Assembly (NCBI GenBank): GCA_018669845.1
Contig: JABHSO010000171.1
Location: 1-62,420 of the forward strand
Reading direction: 5' to 3'
Source of the DNA: Gammaproteobacteria bacterium
GTDB taxonomy: Bacteria > Pseudomonadota > Gammaproteobacteria > GCA-001735895
Length of the DNA: 62,420 bases
Shown: positions 54,700 to 62,420 of the stretch, piece after piece
Layout of the letters: each line of letters opens with the position of its first letter
Position numbering within the stretch: the stretch's first letter is position 1
Made by a program: the position numbers and the translations under genes
The notes under the pieces: model-generated
Seen by the model: only the letters and a program-made list of their open reading frames with translations
The model's database searches: none
Told to the model about the DNA's origin: nothing

Positions 54700-57399
54700 C
54701 TAGTGAGCTTCATTCCAGCTATCCCCAACACCTGCATCAACCTCAAGAGAAACTGATAAATCTGCAGCCGACGTCATTAACGTGCACAATTTTTCACGAT
54801 AATAATCTAGATCTTGCTGCTTAATTTCAAACACCAGTTCATCATGTACCTGCATAATCATTCTGGCTTGATCACCTTCACTGCTTAACCATTGATCCAC
54901 TTTTATCATTGCTATTTTAATTATATCGGCTGCTGTACCTTGCATTGGTGCATTGATGGCTGTTCTTTCAGCATAATGTCGACGTTGTGCATTTCTTGAT
55001 TTAAGCTCTGGCAAATACAGACGACGACCAAAAACAGTTTCTACATAACCTGTTTCATGAGCTTTCTCACGGGTTTCATCCATATAAGTTTTTACACCCG
55101 GATAACGTTCAAAATACAGGTCAACATACTTCTGTGCTTCATTTCGACCAATATTCAATTGTTTGCCTAATCCAAAGGCTGACATTCCATAAATTAAACC
55201 AAAGTTTATCGCTTTAGCTGCTCGTCGTTGATCAATAGTCACTAGCTCATTAGAAACAGCAAAAACCTCTGCAGCCGTTGCCCTGTGAACATCCAGACCC
55301 TGAGCGAAAGCATTTAACAGGCTTTCATCAGCAGAAAGGTGAGCCATGATGCGTAGTTCAATCTGAGAATAGTCCAGTGCCATTATTTTAAAACCTTCAG
55401 GCGCTATAAACGCATCGCGAATACGACGACCCTGTTCTGATCTAACCGGGATATTCTGTAAATTTGGATTAGATGAAGATAACCTTCCGGTAGATGCAAC
55501 CGCCTGATGATAAGAGGTATGAATTCTGCCCGTGTGCAAATTTACCTGTTGTGGCAATTTATCGATATAGGTGGTTTTCAATTTATTCAGGCTTCTGTGT
55601 TCCAGTAATAAACGAGGAATATCATGATCCCTGGCCAGCTCTTCCAGCACATCTTCTGCCGTTGAGGGCTGGCCTTTTGGGGTTTTTCGAATAACCGGTA
55701 ATTCTAATTTCTCAAATAAAATTACCTGGATTTGTTTGGGGGAACTTAAATTAAAGTTTTCTCCTGCCAGCTCAAAAATGTTTGCCTGAATATTATCTAA
55801 AAGCTCATCAACTTCCTGAGCCTGTTTTTCCAGTAGTCCCTGATCGAGACAAACACCATTTTGTTCGATGCGTGCCAGCACAGGGATCAATGGCATTTCT
55901 ATATCACGATAAACATTGAGTAATGCTTCATCTTTTTGCAGTTGATCAAATAGAGCCTGGTGTAACTGTAAAGTGACATCAGCATCTTCACTGGCATAAG
56001 GAACCGCTAGCTCCAGATCAACCTGATCAAAAGTAACTTGTTTAGCACCTTTTCCGGCAACATCTTCAAAATAAATGGTTTTTCTATTTAGATAAAACTC
56101 AGAAAGATCATCCATGTTATGCCGAGTAGCCGTTGAGTTTAAAACATAAGATTGCAACATGGTGTCATGCTGCATACCTTTTAAATCAATATCATATTTT
56201 TTAAAAATGTGATGTTCATATTTGATATTTTGCCCCACCTTGCCTATTTCAGGATTTTCCAGAACAGGTTTTAATGCTTGTAGCACCTGTTGTCTATTTA
56301 ATTGCTCCGGAGCTCCAGAGTAATTATGGCTGAGCGGAATGTAACAGGCCTTATTTTCTTCGACACATAAAGATAAACCAACAATTTCGGCATCCATATA
56401 ATTGATGCTAGTGGTTTCGGTATCTATTGCAAACAGTTCTACTGAACTGATTTTCTGTAACCATGAGTCAAATGAAGGTTGATCTAGAATAACTTCATAT
56501 TCTGTTTCGGGTGCTGGTTCTGCAGGTTCAATCTCAAAACCTTCAGACTCCAGTTCATCCAGCCAGCGTTTGAATTCAAATTGCTGATAAAAGTCACTCA
56601 GTACTTTTGCATCTATATCCTTTAGTTTTAAATCCTTTATTTCAAAATCAAGCTCAACATCTAACTTGATAGTTGCAAGTTCATATGACATGGGTAAAAA
56701 GTCCAGTGAAGCCCGCAGATTTTCACCAACTTTTCCTTTGAAATTTTCAGCATTATCCATCACATTCTGTAAGCTATCGTATTCATTCAACCATTTACTG
56801 GCTGTTTTAGGGCCAACTTTAGGAACCCCTGGAATATTATCTGAGGTATCACCCATCAGCGCCAGATAATCAATAATTTGATCTGGTTTTACCTGAAACT
56901 TTTCAAGCACCATATCTTCATCCATCAGCACGTTATTCATCGTGTTGATTAACGTGACATGTTCATTCACCAGCTGAGCCATATCCTTATCACCGGTGGA
57001 AACAAGTACCTGGAAACCCTGCTCGGCAGCCTGTTTGGCTAAAGTGCCAATCACATCATCGGCTTCTACCTTATCGACAATGACCAATGGTAAACCTTGA
57101 GCCTTGATAATTTCATGTAGCGGCTCAATTTGCATACGCAGATCATCCGGCATCGGGGGACGATTAGCTTTATATTCTGTATAAATATCATTCCTGAAAG
57201 TTTTACCTTTAGCATCAAAGATAACCCCGATAAGATCTGGATTTTCATCCAAAATCAATTTTCGTAACATATTCAAAACACCGTAAATTGCACCGGTTGG
57301 ATGTCCATTACTGATTAAGGGGGGTAAACCGTGAAATGCACGAAACAGGTATGAACTACCATCCACCAATACCAGTTTTTTTCTTTTCTCTTCTTTCAT
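54700..57399 (-). CDS. polA: DNA polymerase I
   Basis: Repair and Okazaki-fragment-processing polymerase, 899 residues. N-terminal 5'-nuclease (about 1-290) with DGSSYLFRAFH, GDKDMAQLV and GDTSDNIPGVP. The 3'-5' exonuclease (about 300-490) keeps its acidic residues in FAIDTETTS, so proofreading should work. The polymerase domain (about 500-899) has DYSQIELRIMAHLS (motif A), RRAAKAINFGLIYGMS (motif B) and QVHDELVFEI (motif C). Complete. Divergent from the LOG-like gene. Confidence 0.96.
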   Translation of the reverse strand: MKEEKRKKLVLVDGSSYLFRAFHGLPPLISNGHPTGAIYGVLNMLRKLILDENPDLIGVIFDAKGKTFRNDIYTEYKANRPPMPDDLRMQIEPLHEIIKAQGLPLVIVDKVEADDVIGTLAKQAAEQGFQVLVSTGDKDMAQLVNEHVTLINTMNNVLMDEDMVLEKFQVKPDQIIDYLALMGDTSDNIPGVPKVGPKTASKWLNEYDSLQNVMDNAENFKGKVGENLRASLDFLPMSYELATIKLDVELDFEIKDLKLKDIDAKVLSDFYQQFEFKRWLDELESEGFEIEPAEPAPETEYEVILDQPSFDSWLQKISSVELFAIDTETTSINYMDAEIVGLSLCVEENKACYIPLSHNYSGAPEQLNRQQVLQALKPVLENPEIGKVGQNIKYEHHIFKKYDIDLKGMQHDTMLQSYVLNSTATRHNMDDLSEFYLNRKTIYFEDVAGKGAKQVTFDQVDLELAVPYASEDADVTLQLHQALFDQLQKDEALLNVYRDIEMPLIPVLARIEQNGVCLDQGLLEKQAQEVDELLDNIQANIFELAGENFNLSSPKQIQVILFEKLELPVIRKTPKGQPSTAEDVLEELARDHDIPRLLLEHRSLNKLKTTYIDKLPQQVNLHTGRIHTSYHQAVASTGRLSSSNPNLQNIPVRSEQGRRIRDAFIAPEGFKIMALDYSQIELRIMAHLSADESLLNAFAQGLDVHRATAAEVFAVSNELVTIDQRRAAKAINFGLIYGMSAFGLGKQLNIGRNEAQKYVDLYFERYPGVKTYMDETREKAHETGYVETVFGRRLYLPELKSRNAQRRHYAERTAINAPMQGTAADIIKIAMIKVDQWLSSEGDQARMIMQVHDELVFEIKQQDLDYYREKLCTLMTSAADLSVSLEVDAGVGDSWNEAH

Positions 57400-57454
57400 A
57401 TGAATACGTTACAATTAACAATCGGAAATTAAAATACCTGGGCAGAATACCTGA

Positions 57455-58180
57455 ATGAATAGTAAAAACACAGTTAAGAGCAAGGAAGATATCGCTTATA
57501 TTGAATCTGCTTTGACTCGGGAATCCTGGAAAATTTTTCAAATCATGGCTGAGTTTGTGGATGGTTTTGAAAACCTGGCCTGCATTAAACCATCTGTTAG
57601 TATTTTTGGTTCTGCAAGAACGGACACCGACCATCCCTACTATAAAAAAGCTGAAAAAATTGCCCGTTTATTATCGGACGCCGGATTTTCCGTGGTGAGT
57701 GGTGGTGGTCCTGGAATCATGGAAGCAGCCAATAAAGGAGCATATGCAGGAAAATCTTCCAGTATTGGATTGAATATTCAATTACCTCATGAACAAACCA
57801 CAAATGAGTACCAGGATATTTCATTAAATTTCCGTCATTTTTTCACTCGTAAGGTTATGTTTTTAAAATATGCTACTGCTTATATTGTATTACCCGGTGG
57901 ATTTGGAACACTGGATGAAATGGCTGAAATCCTTACCCTGGTACAAACCGGCAAAACACGAAAAATTCCAATTATTCTAATCGACTCTGAATTCTGGTCT
58001 GGTTTAATTGACTGGTTTAAAAATACGTTGGCTAAAGAAGGAGCCATTAATGAATCAGATCTTGATTTAATAAAAATTATCGATGATCCACAGGAAGCAG
58101 TTAATGCTATTTTTGAATATTACCGTAGCAGAACTTTTGAACCTTCAGCTGAAGAAAAGGAACGTATGTTGCAACTGTAG
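57455..58180 (+). CDS. TIGR00730-type LOG family protein
   Basis: Nucleotide-phosphoribohydrolase-like protein of 241 residues (often mis-annotated as lysine decarboxylase). Family motifs: VSGGGPGIMEAANKGA near residue 85 and the catalytic-type LPGGFGTLDEMAEILT near 146. A roughly 40-residue N-terminal extension precedes SIFGSART. Members release base from AMP or cytokinin ribotides; the physiological role in bacteria like this is unclear. It takes the position downstream of mnmE where mnmG is often found. Confidence 0.87.
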   Translation: MNSKNTVKSKEDIAYIESALTRESWKIFQIMAEFVDGFENLACIKPSVSIFGSARTDTDHPYYKKAEKIARLLSDAGFSVVSGGGPGIMEAANKGAYAGKSSSIGLNIQLPHEQTTNEYQDISLNFRHFFTRKVMFLKYATAYIVLPGGFGTLDEMAEILTLVQTGKTRKIPIILIDSEFWSGLIDWFKNTLAKEGAINESDLDLIKIIDDPQEAVNAIFEYYRSRTFEPSAEEKERMLQL

Positions 58181-58211
58181 TTTTACATCAGCTTTTAAAG
58201 CTGATTTTCTC

Positions 58212-59543
58212 TTACTTTCCAACACAGAAGCTGGAGAATATTTTCCCCAGTAAATCTTCGGTGGTGAATTCACCGGTTATTTGATTCAGCGCCTTTTGAG
58301 CAAAACGCAAATCTTCAGCCATTAACTCACCTGAATGGGTTTCTTCAAAGATTGATTTAGCACTCTGTAAACTTTTCAAACTGGCTTTTAAAGCTTCTAC
58401 ATGCCTTTTTCGAGCAATAAAAGTTGATTGATTTTGATTGTAGTCAGCATAATTTTTAGTGAGCAAATCAATCACACCATCAATGCCTTCACCATTTTTG
58501 GTAGAGATTAAACTATCATTTATAGAACTTTTCTGTGCAGAATCTAACAGGTCTGATTTTGTGTACAAACGTAAAACATGAGCCTCTGTTAAACGGCTTT
58601 CTATATTTTTATCTTCTTCAGAAAATCCTTTTGAAGCATCAATCAGCAGCAATACCACATCTGCTTTATCTATTTCATGCCAGGCACGCTTAATGCCTTC
58701 CTGTTCTATCGGGTCACTCGAATCTCTTAGTCCTGCAGTATCTATGATTTTTACAGGCACCCCTTTCAAGGCTATATGCTCTCTGATCACATCTCGAGTT
58801 GTGCCTTCAATATCTGTCACTATGGCTGCATCATATCCCGCCAGGTAATTCAATAAGCTGGATTTTCCAGCATTTGGTCGACCGGCTATTGCCAGTGTCA
58901 TGCCTTCATTTAATACCCTGCCCTTTTCAGCTTCATCCAGAATATGCTGATTACAGTCTATGATGTTCTGAATTTGTTGCTGGATATCCGATTCTGCTAA
59001 AAAATCGATTTCTTCTTCAGCAAAATCAAGGGCCGCTTCAACATAGGCACGTAAATTGATTATCGATTCAACCAGACTATGAATTTTTTCAGAAAACACT
59101 CCCTGCAAGGATCGCATTGCGGCGCGGGCTGCTGCCTGGCTGCCAGACTCAATTAAATCTGCAATAGCTTCGGCCTGAGTAAGATCCAGTTTGTCATTAT
59201 GAAAAGCACGTTCAGAGTATTCACCCGCATGGGCAATCCTGGCACCCAGTTCACATACTCTACTGAGCATCATTTCCTGCAAAATCACGCCACCATGACC
59301 TTGAAGCTCAATCACGTCTTCACCGGTAAAAGAATGTGGTGATTTAAAATAAAGGACTATGCCATGGTCAAGCTGTTGCTTTTGTGCATCGAAAAATTTT
59401 CTGAATTGAGTAGAGCCGGCTTTTAGAGAGGATTGGGTTAAAGATTCAGCGATAGAAAGTGAATTCTGACCCGATAACCTGATAATACCAATGCCGCCTA
59501 CACCCGGTGGGGTTGCAATAGCGGCAATGGTATCCTGTGACAT
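58212..59543 (-). CDS. mnmE: tRNA modification GTPase MnmE
   Basis: With MnmG it installs the 5-carboxymethylaminomethyl group on U34 of tRNAs. It has 443 residues. N-terminal folate-binding domain (about 1-118) with ATPPGVGGIGIIRLSG; helical domain with an inserted G domain (about 210-370): GRPNAGKSSLLN, DIEGTTRD, DTAGLRDS and TKSDL. The C-terminal CVGK-type motif (FCVGK) is intact. Lies 23 bp after yidC; mnmG is not adjacent. Confidence 0.95.
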   Translation of the reverse strand: MSQDTIAAIATPPGVGGIGIIRLSGQNSLSIAESLTQSSLKAGSTQFRKFFDAQKQQLDHGIVLYFKSPHSFTGEDVIELQGHGGVILQEMMLSRVCELGARIAHAGEYSERAFHNDKLDLTQAEAIADLIESGSQAAARAAMRSLQGVFSEKIHSLVESIINLRAYVEAALDFAEEEIDFLAESDIQQQIQNIIDCNQHILDEAEKGRVLNEGMTLAIAGRPNAGKSSLLNYLAGYDAAIVTDIEGTTRDVIREHIALKGVPVKIIDTAGLRDSSDPIEQEGIKRAWHEIDKADVVLLLIDASKGFSEEDKNIESRLTEAHVLRLYTKSDLLDSAQKSSINDSLISTKNGEGIDGVIDLLTKNYADYNQNQSTFIARKRHVEALKASLKSLQSAKSIFEETHSGELMAEDLRFAQKALNQITGEFTTEDLLGKIFSSFCVGK

Positions 59544-59565
59544 AGCTATTTCTTAGAGCAACAGC

Positions 59566-61236
59566 TTATTTTTCTTCACCAGAATCTATACGTTTAGTGA
59601 TAACCCATTGCTGCGAAATTGTCAGGATATTATTTGAAACCCAGTATAAAACTAGTCCTGAAGGGAAAAAGGCAAAAAATACGGTAAATACTAAAGGTAG
59701 AGCCATCATCATTTTTGCCTGCACTGGGTCAGCCATAGGCGTAGGACTCAGTTTTTGCTGGATAATCATGCTGATTCCCATGATAACCGGCAAGATATAA
59801 TAAGGATCCATTATTGATAAATCCTGTATCCAGAAAATAAACGGCGCCTGGCGCAAGTCTACACTTTCTAATAAAGCCCAATACAAAGCGATAAATACAG
59901 GCATTTGAACCAGCATTGGTAAACAACCACCCATTGGATTAATTTTTTCTGTTTTATACAGCTCCATCATCGCCTTATTCATCTGTTGACGATCATCACC
60001 ATAACGCTCTTTCAATGCTTTCAGGCGTGGACCGACCTTACGCATTCTGGCCATCGATTTGAAACTTTTTTCAGATAACTTAAAGAATATTGCCTTTACT
60101 GTCAGCGTCAACAAAATGATGGCTAATCCCCAGTTTCCAACAAGATCATAAAAGAATGACAGTACCCAATACAAAGGTTTAGACAGGAAAGTAAGTGCTC
60201 CGTAATCAACCGTTAATTCGAGACCCGGGGTAATTTCTTCCAGTCGTTTAACCAGTTTTGGTCCCACAAAAAGCTGACTATTAAATTCACTTTCAGAGCC
60301 TGCAGCAATTTGCTGATTATCAGATCGCATACCGATGGTATATGTGGCGGGATAACGTTTAGTATTTGAAATTGAATAAAGAAGGTTTTTTTCTTCAGGT
60401 TGAGCTATCCAGGCAGACAGAAAATAGTGATGAATCATCGCTGCCCAACCACCGGAAGACTCCAGTTGGAAGGCTTTTTCTTCCATATCATCAAAATCTA
60501 TTTTTTCATATTTTATTTCTTCATTATAAACAACAGCACCTGTGTAGGTATAAAGTAGTTTGCTAGTTTCTAATGGTCGTGAACGTTGAATTTGACGATA
60601 CTGACTGCCAACCCATTCATTATTTGACTGATTGATGACACGATGATTTAGATTTATTAAATAATCACCACGTTTAAATTCATAGGTTTTAATAACCTGA
60701 ATGCCATTTTCCTGCCACTGAAAAGGCACTCTCAATACATCGGCTGAATCATCCATTACATAACTGTCTTTAGCCGTAGTAAAAGAACTGTAATGAGTTG
60801 GAGCCGCACTGGCCGAGGATCTTAAGCCATTTTGAACAATATAAACAGAATCCTGCTGATTATGAACTAATTCAAGATAATCATCAGGGTGCTCAATATC
60901 AACTGGATATTTCTTTAATTTTAAAGATTTTATAACACCACCAAGTGTATCTATTTGGGCTTCAATGGTATCCGTTTCTACGTGAATAAGTTTTCCACTC
61001 ACTGCCGCTGCACTATTTTCAGTCTCTGATCCTGCTTCATTCTGCATACTGGCAAGTTCAGGCAGATCATTAGCAATCGATGAATTTGATGCTGTTGAAG
61101 CGTTGGGCGATATTGATTGTTGCTGTTGTTGAACCACAGGTTCAGGTTGTGGATCATAATCAGCTTTCCACTGCTCCCAGATGAGTAATCCAACAAATGC
61201 TAAGGCTGCATAGAGAAAGAGTCTTGAATTATCCAT
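59566..61236 (-). CDS. yidC: membrane protein insertase YidC
   Basis: Inner-membrane insertase, 556 residues. N-terminal membrane helix (about 4-19), Gln-rich linker, large periplasmic beta domain (about 60-340), then the conserved five-helix core (about 355-545) with NWGLAIILLTLTVKAIFF, the cytoplasmic KSFKSMARMRKVGPRLKAL hairpin, MGGCLPMLVQMPVFIALYW and GLVLYWVSNNILTISQQWV. Complete gram-negative type. Part of rpmH-rnpA-yidD-yidC-mnmE. Confidence 0.95.
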   Translation of the reverse strand: MDNSRLFLYAALAFVGLLIWEQWKADYDPQPEPVVQQQQQSISPNASTASNSSIANDLPELASMQNEAGSETENSAAAVSGKLIHVETDTIEAQIDTLGGVIKSLKLKKYPVDIEHPDDYLELVHNQQDSVYIVQNGLRSSASAAPTHYSSFTTAKDSYVMDDSADVLRVPFQWQENGIQVIKTYEFKRGDYLINLNHRVINQSNNEWVGSQYRQIQRSRPLETSKLLYTYTGAVVYNEEIKYEKIDFDDMEEKAFQLESSGGWAAMIHHYFLSAWIAQPEEKNLLYSISNTKRYPATYTIGMRSDNQQIAAGSESEFNSQLFVGPKLVKRLEEITPGLELTVDYGALTFLSKPLYWVLSFFYDLVGNWGLAIILLTLTVKAIFFKLSEKSFKSMARMRKVGPRLKALKERYGDDRQQMNKAMMELYKTEKINPMGGCLPMLVQMPVFIALYWALLESVDLRQAPFIFWIQDLSIMDPYYILPVIMGISMIIQQKLSPTPMADPVQAKMMMALPLVFTVFFAFFPSGLVLYWVSNNILTISQQWVITKRIDSGEEK

Positions 61237-61256
61237 AGTAGTTCGTGTTGTAGTAA

Positions 61257-61475
61257 TTAATGTTTGGGTGGAACCGGATCATAGCCACATTTTCCCCAGG
61301 GATGGCAGGAAAATATTCTTTTTATAGCTAACCATCCACCTTTTAATGCACCAAATCGCTCGATTGCTTCAATAGCATATTCAGAACAGGTAGGAGTATA
61401 ACGGCAGCGGCTGACTAAAAACGGACTTATCGCAAAGCGGTAAAAACGAATTGGCAGTATCAAAATTTTTCGCAT
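61257..61475 (-). CDS. yidD: membrane-protein insertion efficiency factor YidD
   Basis: Small membrane-associated protein that aids YidC-dependent insertion. From [18 protein letters not shown] at 61475 it has 72 residues; ATG 61496 would add seven. The family pattern [15 protein letters not shown] near 24-38, [15 protein letters not shown] near 46-60 and CGYDPVP is complete, with its conserved cysteines. Overlaps the end of rnpA by 16 bp. Confidence 0.93.
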   Translation of the reverse strand: MRKILILPIRFYRFAISPFLVSRCRYTPTCSEYAIEAIERFGALKGGWLAIKRIFSCHPWGKCGYDPVPPKH

Positions 61476-61828
61476 TGCTTGATCACTTTGCGCCAATGTT
61501 TATCCAGTCTTGCAAATATTTGCTGATTATTTAACTGTAAAATTTTAAAACGCACCATAACGACGATATCTAGATCAGGCAAATCGTTTTGATGTAAACG
61601 AAAACTTTCTCTTATAAGGCGTTTCACCTTATTTCTATCAACAGCACGTTTGAGCTGTTTTTTTGCTACGGCAAATCCTATTCTACTCTTTAATCCCTGA
61701 TCTTTACCCACTAATAAGGTAAAACAGTCATCAGATACACGAATATTATTTTGGAAAACCTGCTTGTATTCACCAGCAAGGGTGAGCCTGGATGACCTGG
61801 AGAAAGACTCTCCAGCTCCGGAATCCAT
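61460..61828 (-). CDS. rnpA: ribonuclease P protein component
   Basis: Protein subunit of RNase P, which trims the 5' end of tRNA precursors. It has 122 residues. [14 protein letters not shown] (about 14-27), [27 protein letters not shown] (about 51-77; the RNR-type motif near RNKVKR) and DIVVMVR near 86 are diagnostic. The ATG lies 4 bp after the rpmH stop. Confidence 0.94.
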   Translation of the reverse strand: MDSGAGESFSRSSRLTLAGEYKQVFQNNIRVSDDCFTLLVGKDQGLKSRIGFAVAKKQLKRAVDRNKVKRLIRESFRLHQNDLPDLDIVVMVRFKILQLNNQQIFARLDKHWRKVIKQCEKF

Positions 61829-61832
61829 TAGG

Positions 61833-61967
61833 CTAAGGCGTTAAACGCGCTCTACCTTTTGCTCTTCTTGCCTTGATAACAAGACGTCCGCCACGCGTTT
61901 GCATGCGTGCGCGAAAACCATGGGTTCTAGCACGTTTTAGATTACTAGGTTGAAATGTACGTTTCAT
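61833..61967 (-). CDS. rpmH: 50S ribosomal protein L34
   Basis: L34, 44 residues, too short for a standard length cut-off. It begins [18 protein letters not shown], continues [20 protein letters not shown] and ends RLTP. Highly basic, matching L34 along its whole length. First gene of the cluster leading to rnpA, and the neighbour of dnaA as in many gammaproteobacteria. Confidence 0.96.
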   Translation of the reverse strand: MKRTFQPSNLKRARTHGFRARMQTRGGRLVIKARRAKGRARLTP

Positions 61968-62014
61968 ATTAAATTCTCACAACTGATCAGTTGCCTAAAA
62001 AAGGCAGGCGCGAC

Positions 62015-62043
62015 ACGATACTGATAAGTTCGCCATTCGTCAA
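62015..62043 (-). promoter_or_regulatory. sigma-70-like promoter for rpmH
   Basis: On the minus strand, TTGACG (62043-62038), 17-bp spacer, TATCGT (62020-62015), 48 bp before the rpmH ATG. The leader that follows contains a TGCC/GGCA stem-loop (around 61992-62005). Confidence 0.55.
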
Positions 62044-62104
62044 TATTATTTTTTACTTATATTGATTAATTATTCAAATTTAATAAAAATAGTTTTGCAC
62101 GTCC

Positions 62105-62113
62105 TGTGGATAA
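62105..62113 (-). promoter_or_regulatory. DnaA box
   Basis: TGTGGATAA, the exact complement of the consensus DnaA box TTATCCACA, next to an AT-rich tract (62041-62098). It may be part of oriC or an autoregulatory site for dnaA. TTATTCACT at 62158-62166 is a poor second match. Confidence 0.75.
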
Positions 62114-62176
62114 GTACGATAATGCTTACTTCGTCTGAATGAAAGTCAAACTGTAAAATTATTCACTGAAATACTT

Positions 62177-62204
62177 TTGCCTGTAACTCACAGACCAATA
62201 TAAA
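62177..62204 (+). promoter_or_regulatory. sigma-70-like promoter for dnaA
   Basis: TTGCCT (62177-62182), 16-bp spacer, TATAAA (62199-62204), 25 bp before the dnaA start. The DnaA box lies about 65 bp upstream of the -35, consistent with autoregulation. Confidence 0.6.
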
Positions 62205-62229
62205 TAAAAACCCTAATCAGGAACAAAGC

Positions 62230-62420
62230 TTGAAAAACGATCTGTGGCAACAGTGTATTACTCATCTTGAGACTGAACTGAGTGAACAACAGTTTAATAC
62301 CTGGATTCTACCTTTACAGGTAGCTCTCGAGAATAATACTTTAAAATTATTAGCGCCTAATCGTTTCGTTATGGATTGGGTGAAGAAAAATTTTCTCGAA
62401 CAGATAAAATCAGCAGTTCA
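62230..62420 (+). CDS. dnaA: chromosomal replication initiator DnaA, N-terminal part
   Basis: The first 63 codons of dnaA, cut by the window edge. The start is TTG at 62230, preceded by AGGAA at 7 nt. The translation begins [20 protein letters not shown] and continues [22 protein letters not shown], the domain I fold that binds DnaB and forms oligomers. DnaA initiates replication at oriC, which is usually adjacent to this gene. Confidence 0.95.
   Translation, partial: MKNDLWQQCITHLETELSEQQFNTWILPLQVALENNTLKLLAPNRFVMDWVKKNFLEQIKSAV

Overview
The window is a chromosomal segment of an AT-rich gammaproteobacterium (roughly 40% GC by eye). Three features support this: the origin-proximal order mnmE-yidC-yidD-rnpA-rpmH-dnaA, a complete recC-recB-recD operon, and a polA/engB pair with a structured small-RNA locus between them. 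Cytochrome c4, two cytochrome c'-like proteins, an SQR-like flavoprotein and a UbiM-like ubiquinone hydroxylase point to an aerobic or facultative respiring bacterium. I cannot name a genus. Coding density is high, with no rRNA, tRNA, CRISPR array or intact insertion sequence seen.

Layout. 0-1.8 kb: an integron-type integrase and a decayed HD-GYP gene. 1.8-6 kb: ugpBAEC, glycerol-3-phosphate / glycerophosphodiester uptake; two separate glycerophosphodiesterases lie at 15.4 and 21.7 kb. 6-14.9 kb: LysE exporter, UbiM-like monooxygenase, BenE transporter, fatty-acid desaturase, metY and modABC. 15-22.5 kb: small unknowns, a degenerate histidine-kinase-like protein beside an HD-GYP response regulator, and an overlapping glutamine amidotransferase / GDPD pair. 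22.7-29.4 kb: a DASS transporter, arfB, then a three-gene operon (two cytochrome c'-like proteins flanking an outer-membrane protein) divergent from an OmpR/EnvZ-type two-component system. 29.5-36.7 kb: UspA, YbaK, a decayed CDF metal exporter, DUF711, a GlxA-like regulator, an isochorismatase-like hydrolase, SatP and four small genes. 36.7-45.2 kb: recCBD. 45.5-50.9 kb: a REC-PP2C-HATPase regulator and a hybrid histidine kinase whose last receiver and HPt domains are separated by a frame change at an A7 tract. 51-62.4 kb: SQR-like protein, DsbA, cytochrome c4, engB, sRNA locus, polA, LOG-like protein and the dnaA-side cluster.

Most notable is 54457-54605. Here, on the polA strand and at the position held by Spot 42 (E. 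coli) and ErsA (Pseudomonas), lie three consecutive perfect hairpins with C-rich loops and a Rho-independent terminator. One loop carries CCCUCCU, a mimic of the 16S anti-Shine-Dalgarno sequence. The same stretch also contains an open 39-codon frame, so a dual-function RNA is possible. Also of interest: four helically phased TGTAAC-like repeats between the cytochrome c' operon and its two-component system; the split hybrid kinase; a dispersed TGTAGGGTGCGC palindrome family at six places; a 141-bp palindrome that supplies the end of a cytochrome gene; and two recognisable gene remnants.
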